From: JAUWQU01 sp964564285
GTDB lineage: Bacteria; Planctomycetota; Phycisphaerae; SM23-33
Length of the DNA stretch: 23,499 nucleotides
NCBI GenBank assembly: GCA_964564285.1
Contig: CAZMBZ010000037.1
Coordinates: 1 to 23,499, forward strand
Direction: 5' to 3'
The notes under the pieces were generated by a model that was not told where the DNA came from, did no database searches, and was given only the letters and a program-made list of their open reading frames with translations. Position numbers and translations under genes: made by a program. Positions 5,778-13,894 of this stretch are shown one piece after another. Position 1 is the stretch's first letter. Every line of letters begins with the position of its first letter.

Positions 5778-8093
5778 GTGAATTTGAAGACATCAGATCG
5801 CCAGGAACCCAACGTTCGCCGCACGGCGGGCGGCGCGGCTTGGCGACTCGCTAAATCCTTGCTACACATCGCCATTATGACCGCTGCGATTCTGCCGATT
5901 GGGTGCAGCAACTCGCCGTACCCCGAGAAGGACGCCAACACCAGAACGCTGTACAACTCGATGATGGAGGAGCCTCTAACCCTTGACCCAGGCGTGGTCT
6001 ACGGGGGGGGCTCGAGCATCCTTATGGACATCGTCGAGACGCCGCTCCAGTACAGCTACATTGACAGGCCCTACAAGCTCGAACTGCTGCTGGCCAGCGA
6101 AATGCCGACACGCCGGTACGAGAACGTCGAATACGACGGCAATACGTATCGTTGTCCCGTCTATACGGTCCACCTCAAGAAGCATGTGATGTACCAAAAC
6201 CACCCGTGCTTCATGGAGGAATACCGCCACCTGACTGATGAACAACTGCGGCCGATTTCGAGCATCAAGGATTTCGAGAAGACCGCCACTCGGGAGTTGA
6301 CGGCTGACGACATCATATATGGCATTCGTCGGCTTGGCGACCAGCGGATCGACTTCCCGGTCTACAGTGTCTTCTCGGACAACCTCCTGGGCTTCGACGG
6401 CTTCAGCAAGGCCCTGGCTGCCCGGCTTGACACCGCTCGCGAGAAACGGCAGAAGGCGGCAGGACCGCTGTACAACAAGGAGATGGACGAGCAGTTCAAC
6501 CCCGTCTCCCTGGACTACGGCGAAGGCGCCGAGAAGTACCCGTTCATCCGAAAGGTCGGCCGCTACACCTTCGAACTGGTCCAGGTCGGCAAGAAGATCG
6601 AGAAGAATGGCCCCGCGATCAAAGACGAGGACATCGGCGGATACCCCCAGATCCTCTACTGGATGACCTTCAGCTTTTTCGCCCCGGTGCCCCACGAGGC
6701 AGTGGAGTTCTTCACCCAGCCGGGCATGCTCGCACGGGGCATCACGCTCGATAAGAACCCGGTTGGCACGGGTCCATACGTGCTGGATGACTACGATCCG
6801 ACCAGCCAGGTGGTGTTGCGGCGGAACCCCAACTTCCGCGTCGTGAAGTACCCGTCACTGGCCAGGCCGGACCCCAACGACGAGGAAGCCGTCTGGAACT
6901 ACAACTTGATGAAGGACAACGGCTTGCTGGAAGACTCCGGCAAGCGGCTGCCGTTCATCGACACAATCGTATTCCGCATCGAGAGGGAGGCGATCCCTCG
7001 GTGGAATAAGTTCATGCAGGGCTACTACGACACCTCGGGTGTTCAGGTTGAGCAGTTCGACCAGACGGTCTCGCTCAGCTCGCAGGGCGAATTCAATCTC
7101 ACGGATTCGATGAGCAGTCACGGCATCCGGCTGCTCCAGACGACGACTGCCTCGCTGGGCTACGAGATGTTCAACATTAACGATCCTGTATTCGGTGGTT
7201 ATGGCGAGAAGGCCCAGAAGATTCGCCAGGCCATCAGCATCGCCATTGACACCGGCGAGGCGATCGACATTTTCAGTAACGGCATGGCTCTGGAGGCCCA
7301 AGGCCCGATTCCGCCTGGCGTTTTCGGAAATGTGTCGGGCAAGGCGGGCATCAATCCGTACGTCTTTGACTGGAACCCTTTAGCCAAGAAGCCCGTTCGC
7401 AAGAGCATCGAAGAAGCCAAGAAGCTGCTCGCCGAGGCGGGCTATCCGGGCGGCTTCGACGCCAACGGAATGCCCCTGGCCATCGATTACGTTACCTACC
7501 AGGTCTCGCCGCAGGCGCGCAGCGGTCTGATGCTGCTCCGAAAGCAGCTCCAGCGGATCAACGTGCGGCTCGATACTACCCAACTGAGCTATAACGAGTT
7601 CCGCAAGAAGATCATGAACGGTGGCTACCAGATGGCGCCCCAGGGCTGGGCAGCCGACTACCCGGATCCAGAGACCTTCCTCATTCTGTTCCACAAGGCC
7701 GAGAAACTCTCCGAGGAAGCCAAGAAGCAGCCCAGGTACAGCAACCCCGAGTACGAGAAGCTTTATACGAAGATGGCCAGCATGGATAACTGCCCCGAGC
7801 GGATGGAGATCATTCAGAAGATGGTCGCGATCTTGCGGGCCGACGCCCCGGTCGTCTTCAAGAGCCACTCGATGGCCACCGGCCTGTCGCACGACTGGCT
7901 GCACAACTATTTCCCCTACCCTCTGACCAAGGGCACGGATAAATACCTGCGAATCGATGCCCCCACTCGTTTCGCGTATCGAAAGAAGAACAACGTTCCA
8001 AACTACTGGCCGGTGGCGATTCTGCTGATGGGCCTGGTGGCCATCGCAACCCCCGCCGTGATCATGACTCGGCGACACCTGCGAGAAAAGTAA
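5778..8093 (+). CDS. Peptide ABC transporter substrate-binding lipoprotein (SBP family 5)
   Basis: A 771-residue extracytoplasmic solute-binding protein of the OppA/DppA kind. The start is GTG at 5778, six bases after AGGAG (5767-5771). The N-terminus has a basic stretch, a hydrophobic core and a lipobox LPIGC with Cys43 as the likely lipidated residue. Family features are MMEEPLTLDPG, the segment RRNPNFRVVKYPSL (about 350-365), IRQAISIAIDT, ANGMPLAIDYVTY and APQGWAADYPDPETFL near the C-terminus. It is about 200 residues longer than usual OppA; part of the extra length is an insertion at roughly 130-220. Oddly, the last 30 residues form a transmembrane helix (about 744-763, PVAILLMGLVAIATPAVIM) followed by RRHLREK, so it may be held at both ends. 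It is 3 bases before the permease and surely works with it. Peptide as ligand is inferred from the family. Confidence 0.88.
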   Translation: MNLKTSDRQEPNVRRTAGGAAWRLAKSLLHIAIMTAAILPIGCSNSPYPEKDANTRTLYNSMMEEPLTLDPGVVYGGGSSILMDIVETPLQYSYIDRPYKLELLLASEMPTRRYENVEYDGNTYRCPVYTVHLKKHVMYQNHPCFMEEYRHLTDEQLRPISSIKDFEKTATRELTADDIIYGIRRLGDQRIDFPVYSVFSDNLLGFDGFSKALAARLDTAREKRQKAAGPLYNKEMDEQFNPVSLDYGEGAEKYPFIRKVGRYTFELVQVGKKIEKNGPAIKDEDIGGYPQILYWMTFSFFAPVPHEAVEFFTQPGMLARGITLDKNPVGTGPYVLDDYDPTSQVVLRRNPNFRVVKYPSLARPDPNDEEAVWNYNLMKDNGLLEDSGKRLPFIDTIVFRIEREAIPRWNKFMQGYYDTSGVQVEQFDQTVSLSSQGEFNLTDSMSSHGIRLLQTTTASLGYEMFNINDPVFGGYGEKAQKIRQAISIAIDTGEAIDIFSNGMALEAQGPIPPGVFGNVSGKAGINPYVFDWNPLAKKPVRKSIEEAKKLLAEAGYPGGFDANGMPLAIDYVTYQVSPQARSGLMLLRKQLQRINVRLDTTQLSYNEFRKKIMNGGYQMAPQGWAADYPDPETFLILFHKAEKLSEEAKKQPRYSNPEYEKLYTKMASMDNCPERMEIIQKMVAILRADAPVVFKSHSMATGLSHDWLHNYFPYPLTKGTDKYLRIDAPTRFAYRKKNNVPNYWPVAILLMGLVAIATPAVIMTRRHLREK

Positions 8094-8096
8094 GCC

Positions 8097-10340
8097 ATGA
8101 TTGCATACATCATCCGACGTATTCTGTACGCGATTCCGATCGTAATCGGCGGCGTGTTACTGACGTTCCTGCTGTTCTTCATCGCCAACTCGCCGGAGGA
8201 TATGGCGCGTCAGGCACTGGGCACGCACGCCGATGAGGCTGCCGTCCAGAAGTGGGTGGCTTCACGCGGCTACGACGTGCCGATGTTCTTCAACCCCGAC
8301 GCCAAGAACTTCGGCAAGGTCACCAAGACGATGTTCTACCAGAAGACCGCCCGGCTACTGGCGTTCGACCTGGGCCGTTCCGACGCGGCGGGCCATCGTC
8401 TCATCGGTCCAGAAATCCGCCGGCGGATGTGGCCCAGCTTGTGTATCGCGGTGCCCAACTTCATATTGGGCCTGTTGGTGAACATCAGCTTATCGCTGAT
8501 TGTCGCATTCTGCCGCGGGACGTACCTCGACCGCAGTGCAACGGTGATTTGCGTGGTGATGATGTCGGTTTCGGGCCTGTTCTACATTATCGCGGGCCAG
8601 TTCATTTTCGCCCAGTGGCTGAAGATATTCCCGATTTCGGGCTTCGACTGGGGGGGCAACACGATCCGGTTCGTGTTCCTGCCGGTTCTTATCGGCGTGT
8701 TCACCGGCATCGCAGGTGGGGTGCGATTCCTGCGAACGGTCATGGTCGAGGAAGTCGGCAAGGACTATGTCCGCACCGCCCGCGCCAAGGGCCTCGGCGA
8801 AAAGGCCGTCATGTTCCGCCACGTGCTCAAGAACGCCATGATCCCAATCCTCACCGGCATGGTTCTGACCATCATGTTCCTGTTCATGGGCAGCTTGGTC
8901 ACTGAATCGTTCTTTGGCATCCCGGGCATGGGCGCCATGACCATGACCGCCATCAACGCCCAGGATTATTCTGTGATCCGCTCGATGACGTACATCGGCT
9001 CGCTGCTGTTCGTTACGGGCCTGCTGCTGACGGATATTGCCTATACGCTGGTCGACCCGCGCGTCTCACTGGGTTCCGGCGGCTCGCGTAGTCTTCACGG
9101 CCAGCCTTCGTTGAAGGAAGTGGCCGTCGTCGTCAGCAGCCTGGCCGTCCTGGTTGCCATGGCGTTCAGCATCTACCGCGTGGTCAAGTACCTCAACGGC
9201 CTGAACCTCCAGACTCGCGTTCCCATCGTGTCCAACGTCCTTGCGGTCGTGGCGATTGTGGCCTTTACCGGCTTCTTGATCTTCGCCCGCGGCAGCGAGC
9301 TGTGGTGCAGCGCCTGGCGACAGGTCCGTCGCAACCGCGTGGCGATGGTGTCGATGGTATTCCTGATTTTCTACGGGGCCGTGGGCCTCGCCGACGGCAT
9401 ATCCTGGCGGGATCTGAAGATCCCCGAGGGGGCACCCGAAGGCACCAGGCCGGTCCTGACCGAACCGCGGTCCGTGCTGGATCGGGGCTTCGATATTCCC
9501 AAGCTGGCCGCGGGCGAGTATGAGGAGAAGACCTACTCGGCCCCGCTGGCAAGCCACCTGTTGACCAAGGAGACCACCGAGAAGGAGATCGACGGCAAGA
9601 TGGTCAAGCAGCGGAAGTACAAGCCGCTCAAGCGACCGTACCGTCACCTTCTGGGCACCGACCAGACGGGCAAGGACGTGCTCTACGTGACGTTCAAGGC
9701 AGTGCGGACCGGCCTGATCATTGGCGCCCTGCCCATTCTCATCACCGTGCCGCTGGCGATTTTCTTCGGCGTCTCAGCGGGGTTCTTTGGCGGCTGGGTC
9801 GATGACACCATCCAGTACCTTTACAGTACAATGGCGTCGATCCCGGGCATTCTGCTGATGGCGTGCTTTATGATCCTGTTCGGCAGGGGCGTTCCCCAAC
9901 TCGTCGTGGTGATGGGTATCACCGGCTGGGTGGGCCTGTGCAGGCTGCTTCGCGCCGAGACGCTCAAGCTGCGCGAGCGCGAGTACGTTCAGGCCTCGAC
10001 GGCCTTGGGGGTCTCGAAGTTCCGAATCCTCACCAAGCACATCGTTCCCAACCTCATGCACCTGGTTCTGATCACGGTGGTGCTTAGTTTCAGCGGGCGG
10101 GTTCTTTCCGAAGTCATGCTCAGCTACATCGGCATCGGCGTCGGGCCAGACACGCTGAGTTGGGGCACGATGATTAACGCCGCACGGTCCGAGTTGGGAC
10201 GAGAACCGATCGTGTGGTGGACCCTGGTGGCGGCGTTCCTGGCCATGCTCGGCCTGGTCCTGCCGGCCAACCTTTTTGCAGACGCCCTGCGCGACGCGCT
10301 CGACCCATCGTTGCGGGTTCGCGGAGCGGGAGATAGCTGA
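8097..10340 (+). CDS. Fused peptide ABC transporter permease (OppB-like plus OppC-like in one chain)
   Basis: A 747-residue inner-membrane protein joining the two permeases that are normally separate. Residues 1-325 are OppB-like: RRILYAIPIVIGG at the start, the EAA loop around 217-250 (EVGKDYVRTARAKGLG, then HVLKNAMIPIL), ESFFGIPGMG, and the usual OppB ending LVDPRV. Residues about 400-747 are OppC-like: a first helix at 414-430, the hallmark HLLGTDQTGKDVL (518-529), a second EAA loop (REYVQASTALGVS, then KHIVPNL) and SYIGIGVGP. Between them, residues 340-400 contain two added hydrophobic helices (about 341-360 and 377-396). An even number keeps the OppC half correctly oriented. The OppC half also has a longer than usual periplasmic loop at 433-517, with a charged KETTEKEIDGKMVKQRK run. 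The gene overlaps the ATPase gene by one base (TGATG), which suggests coupled translation. Confidence 0.9.
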   Translation: MIAYIIRRILYAIPIVIGGVLLTFLLFFIANSPEDMARQALGTHADEAAVQKWVASRGYDVPMFFNPDAKNFGKVTKTMFYQKTARLLAFDLGRSDAAGHRLIGPEIRRRMWPSLCIAVPNFILGLLVNISLSLIVAFCRGTYLDRSATVICVVMMSVSGLFYIIAGQFIFAQWLKIFPISGFDWGGNTIRFVFLPVLIGVFTGIAGGVRFLRTVMVEEVGKDYVRTARAKGLGEKAVMFRHVLKNAMIPILTGMVLTIMFLFMGSLVTESFFGIPGMGAMTMTAINAQDYSVIRSMTYIGSLLFVTGLLLTDIAYTLVDPRVSLGSGGSRSLHGQPSLKEVAVVVSSLAVLVAMAFSIYRVVKYLNGLNLQTRVPIVSNVLAVVAIVAFTGFLIFARGSELWCSAWRQVRRNRVAMVSMVFLIFYGAVGLADGISWRDLKIPEGAPEGTRPVLTEPRSVLDRGFDIPKLAAGEYEEKTYSAPLASHLLTKETTEKEIDGKMVKQRKYKPLKRPYRHLLGTDQTGKDVLYVTFKAVRTGLIIGALPILITVPLAIFFGVSAGFFGGWVDDTIQYLYSTMASIPGILLMACFMILFGRGVPQLVVVMGITGWVGLCRLLRAETLKLREREYVQASTALGVSKFRILTKHIVPNLMHLVLITVVLSFSGRVLSEVMLSYIGIGVGPDTLSWGTMINAARSELGREPIVWWTLVAAFLAMLGLVLPANLFADALRDALDPSLRVRGAGDS

Positions 10341-12385
10341 TGACGTTGATGCAGGTCAAAAACCTTAAAACCTATTTCGGCACGCTGGACGCGCCGCGCA
10401 AAGTTGTGGATAACGTGTCGCTCGACATCGAGGCCGGCCAGACTCTTGGCCTGGTCGGAGAGAGCGGTTGCGGCAAGAGCCTGACGGCCCTGTCAGTGAT
10501 GCAGCTTCTGCCGACCGTCGCCCGCGTCGGCGGCGGGCAGGTCCTTTTCAAGGGTCAGGACATCCTGCAGATGAGCCCCGATGAGCGGCGGGAGATTCGA
10601 GGCCGGCACATCTCGATGATTTTCCAGGAGCCGATGACCAGCCTCAATCCGGTGCTATCGGTCCAGACACAGCTTCTCGAAGCAATCCCCAGGAGCGTCC
10701 GCGAGGGCGGGCCTGAAGGCCCCGTTCGCCGCGTGTCTCGCGCCCAACGGATTGCACAGGCTGTCGAGGCCCTGCGACTGGTCGAGATGCCAGAGCCCGA
10801 GCGCCGACTGCGAGAGTACCCCCACCAGCTATCCGGAGGCATGCGCCAACGCGTGATGATCGCTATGGCAATTGCGAGCCGTCCGGAACTGCTGATCGCC
10901 GACGAGCCGACGACCGCCCTTGACGTCACCGTCGAGGCAAAGATCCTCGACCTCCTGCGCGACCTGCAGGCCAAGCTTGGCACGTCGATCCTGTTTATCA
11001 CCCACGACCTCGCGGTAATCGCCACTATGGCCAGCCATGTCGTCGTCATGTACGCCGGCAAGATCGTCGAAAAGGCGCCGGTGGATGAACTCTTCGCCCA
11101 GCCGCTGCATCCATATACCGAGCGGCTTCTTCGATGCAGACCCACTCGAACCCGCCGCGGGCAGGAATTGGAAACTATCCGCGGTATCGTCCCGAATCCA
11201 GAACAGTACCCCAAGGGATGTCGTTTCTGTGGCCGTTGCCCGCGAGTCTTCGGGCCGTGCGAGATGAACGAGCCACCACTGACGGAGATAAGCCCCGGTC
11301 ACTTCGTGGCCTGTCACCTGTACGCCAAGGAAACCACGCCGGAAGTGTGGACCCCGCCTGTCCAGGCTGTCGATACCGCCCAGAGCCAGAGGCCCGAAGA
11401 CGGCGTGCTGCTGGACATTCAAGGCCTGTCGATGCACTTCCCCATCCGCAAGGGCGTCCTTCAGCGAGTTGTCGGGCACGTTCGGGCTGTCGATGAGGTG
11501 GACATGGTCATTCGTCGCGGGCAAACCGTCGCGCTGGTCGGCGAGAGTGGCTGCGGCAAGACAACGTTCGGCAAGACGCTCGTTCGCCTCCTGCCCGCAA
11601 CGGCGGGAAGCGTCTTCTTCGCCGGGCAGGATACGACGAAGTTGAACGAGCGTTCCCTGCTGCAATTCCGCCAGAACGCCCAGATCGTCTTCCAGGACCC
11701 CTACTCGTCGCTGAACCCGCGAATGCTCGTGCAGGACATCGTCGATGAAGGCATGAGGGTACACCGCATAGGTGCAGGCCGAGCCGACAGACTGAAACGA
11801 ATAGAGGCGCTGCTGTCCGAAGTTGGCCTCGAAAAAGGCGCCATGACCTGCTACCCCCACGAGTTCTCCGGCGGGCAGCGACAGCGAATCGGTATCGCCC
11901 GGGCACTGGCGGTCGAACCGAAATTCGTCGTCCTCGACGAGCCGACCAGCGCGCTCGACGCGTCCATCCAGGCTCAGATACTCAACCTCCTGCGAAGGCT
12001 CCAAAGACGCAACGAGACGGACTGGCTTACATACATGTTCATCACCCACGACCTCGGCGTTGTCGAGTACATTGCCGATGAGGTCGCCGTAATGTACCTC
12101 GGGCGAATCGTCGAACAGGCCTCGACGGAAGCCCTCTTCGACAAGCCGCTGCACCCCTATAGTAACGCCTTACTCTCGGCCGTACCGCAAGTGGACAAGT
12201 CCACCGGCAGGAAACGCATCCTCCTGGAAGGAGACGTGCCCTCGCCGAGCGATCCTCCTCCGGGCTGCCACTTCCACCCGCGGTGCAAGCACGCCATGCC
12301 CATCTGCAAGGAAGTCTATCCGCCCTTGACAACCATGCCCGATGGCAGAACCGTGCGCTGTCACCTGTTCGGCGAAAAGAAATAG
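10340..12385 (+). CDS. Fused dual ATPase of a peptide ABC transporter (OppD-like plus OppF-like)
   Basis: A 681-residue cytoplasmic protein with two complete ABC ATPase modules that power the permease encoded just upstream. Module 1: Walker A GESGCGKS (40-47), Q-loop FQEP (95-98), signature LSGGMRQ (164-170), Walker B LLIADEP (184-190), H-loop His222. Module 2: Walker A GESGCGKT (401-408), Q-loop FQDP (451-454), signature FSGGQRQ (509-515), Walker B FVVLDEP (529-535), H-loop His570. All residues needed for ATP hydrolysis appear intact in both. Each module ends with the cysteine-bearing Opp/Dpp C-terminal extension: Cys294, 300, 307 and 325, and Cys643, 649, 656 and 674. In some Dpp-type transporters these bind an iron-sulfur cluster. 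Fused ATPases of this type are known from GsiA and YejF, so this fusion alone is not rare. Confidence 0.93.
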   Translation: MTLMQVKNLKTYFGTLDAPRKVVDNVSLDIEAGQTLGLVGESGCGKSLTALSVMQLLPTVARVGGGQVLFKGQDILQMSPDERREIRGRHISMIFQEPMTSLNPVLSVQTQLLEAIPRSVREGGPEGPVRRVSRAQRIAQAVEALRLVEMPEPERRLREYPHQLSGGMRQRVMIAMAIASRPELLIADEPTTALDVTVEAKILDLLRDLQAKLGTSILFITHDLAVIATMASHVVVMYAGKIVEKAPVDELFAQPLHPYTERLLRCRPTRTRRGQELETIRGIVPNPEQYPKGCRFCGRCPRVFGPCEMNEPPLTEISPGHFVACHLYAKETTPEVWTPPVQAVDTAQSQRPEDGVLLDIQGLSMHFPIRKGVLQRVVGHVRAVDEVDMVIRRGQTVALVGESGCGKTTFGKTLVRLLPATAGSVFFAGQDTTKLNERSLLQFRQNAQIVFQDPYSSLNPRMLVQDIVDEGMRVHRIGAGRADRLKRIEALLSEVGLEKGAMTCYPHEFSGGQRQRIGIARALAVEPKFVVLDEPTSALDASIQAQILNLLRRLQRRNETDWLTYMFITHDLGVVEYIADEVAVMYLGRIVEQASTEALFDKPLHPYSNALLSAVPQVDKSTGRKRILLEGDVPSPSDPPPGCHFHPRCKHAMPICKEVYPPLTTMPDGRTVRCHLFGEKK

Positions 12386-12431
12386 GTTTCAGTTCTCGAA
12401 CCCAAGGTCCTCGGAAGCAGGCACGAGGCCA

Positions 12432-13793
12432 TCAAAGATGCCACGGCTCTCGCATGGTGCGCTTCATCATTCGTGACGCGTCCGCATCCCCGATGATCCA
12501 CTCGGTGATCGCATCCCACCGGATCTTCCGCCTGGTGCGGACGGCGATGTCCGTCAGGTGGCTGAAGGTATCTGATCGCACGGCGTCGGCGATGGGGCAG
12601 ACGGGGGTCTTTCGCGACAGTACGCAATCGATGAAGTTGGCCTCGTGGCCGGGGCTTCGGGGCATGTGTACGTCGCTTGGTCCGATAATCGAGGTGCGCA
12701 GCGAGTCGGGTTCGGTAATCAGGCCCAGATAGGAAATCGCCACCCATCCGTCCGTGCCGATGATATGGGCGTAGTTGCTCAGCGGCGCAAGTCTTGGATG
12801 TTCCTCCTGGGCAATGCCCGCCGCCCGAAACGTCATCTTAACGCCGCTGGCGAACTGGATGCTCGCGTCCCAGTCCGTGACGACGTCGTTTTGTCCCTCA
12901 GCCGGGATAACACCGGTGCCCTCGATTTCCAGGTTGCCCTGCAAGTGCGTGTCGAACGCCGAAACCAGCAGGTCCAGCGGGTGAGCGCCCCAGCCAGCCA
13001 GGAAGCCCAGGGCGTAGTCCCGCACATGCCACCAGTTCCCTCCGCGATCCGGGCAGCCCGTGTAAGGCCTCCACGGTGCCGGCCCCAGCCACATGTCGTA
13101 GTCCAAGCCTGGCGGCACGGGTCGGGCCGCCGTCGAACCGCCGGCGGGGCTGTTGGGAGACTTGACGCGGATCTCCAGCACCTTTCCGATTCGACCGCTG
13201 CGAACGAGTTCAGCTCCGAACGCGCACAAGCCCCATGACCGCGACTCGGCCCCATATTGGACCACGGCGCCGTGGCGTTTCACGGCCTCGCGGCAGGCGA
13301 TATCCTCGGCAATGGAAATGCCCAGTGGTTTCTCGACGGACACGTCCTTGCCGGCGCTGACAGCGGCGATGGTCATGGGAACGTGCCAATGGTCCGGTGT
13401 GGCTATTCCCACCGCGTCTATATCAGGCCGGGCCAATACCTCGCGGAAGTCGCGGTAGGTTTTGCAGTCGGAGTTGCCGTATCGCTCATCAACGGTCTTT
13501 TTGGCTGCGTCGCGGCGGTTCTTCCAAACGTCGCAGACGGCGACGAGTTGGGCCTTCGGGCTGCCCAACTGCTCCCGGAGGTCCATCATTCCGCGCGGCC
13601 CCATGCCGATGTAGCCAAGTACGACCCGATCGCTAGCCGGCGCCCGGTCACCCTTGCCAAGTGCCGTCGATGTAATCACGTACGGCGCCGCAACGGCAGC
13701 GCCGCCGGCAAGGAACAGCCCCTTGAGAAACCCTCTGCGGGTAGACCTTGAGTTGCGACGTATTGTGACGCAGCCATTGGCCAAAGTTGTCAT
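12432..13793 (-). CDS. Tat-exported Gfo/Idh/MocA family oxidoreductase
   Basis: A 453-residue NAD(P)-dependent oxidoreductase family member. I start it at the ATG at 13793 because GAGGAG lies just upstream and the twin-arginine signal STRRGFLKGLFLAGGAA then falls at residues 17-33; a start at 13850 would add 19 residues with no purpose. The Rossmann motif GYIGMGPRG is at 60-68, PDHWH at 133-137 and the family EKP motif at 154-156, followed by the alpha/beta substrate domain. Secreted Gfo/Idh/MocA proteins are very abundant in Planctomycetota and usually act on sugars or sugar derivatives; export with a folded cofactor by Tat fits. The substrate is unknown. The gene is last in the minus-strand block, 101 bases after the second PDZ/DUF6288-like gene, and converges on the ATPase gene with 46 bases between them and no clear terminator. 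Confidence 0.88.
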   Translation of the reverse strand: MTTLANGCVTIRRNSRSTRRGFLKGLFLAGGAAVAAPYVITSTALGKGDRAPASDRVVLGYIGMGPRGMMDLREQLGSPKAQLVAVCDVWKNRRDAAKKTVDERYGNSDCKTYRDFREVLARPDIDAVGIATPDHWHVPMTIAAVSAGKDVSVEKPLGISIAEDIACREAVKRHGAVVQYGAESRSWGLCAFGAELVRSGRIGKVLEIRVKSPNSPAGGSTAARPVPPGLDYDMWLGPAPWRPYTGCPDRGGNWWHVRDYALGFLAGWGAHPLDLLVSAFDTHLQGNLEIEGTGVIPAEGQNDVVTDWDASIQFASGVKMTFRAAGIAQEEHPRLAPLSNYAHIIGTDGWVAISYLGLITEPDSLRTSIIGPSDVHMPRSPGHEANFIDCVLSRKTPVCPIADAVRSDTFSHLTDIAVRTRRKIRWDAITEWIIGDADASRMMKRTMREPWHL

Positions 13794-13894
13794 CTCACGT
13801 CTCCTCAGTTCGCCACAGCAGCGCCGTGGGCCTGGAGGCATGACGAACACTCATCGCCTGCCGCTTGTCTTACGGGCGACAATACACCCAATTC

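Noticed and set aside
10829..12154. Minus-strand 441-residue frame opposite the ATPase
   Set aside because: Antisense shadow of two intact ABC ATPase modules.
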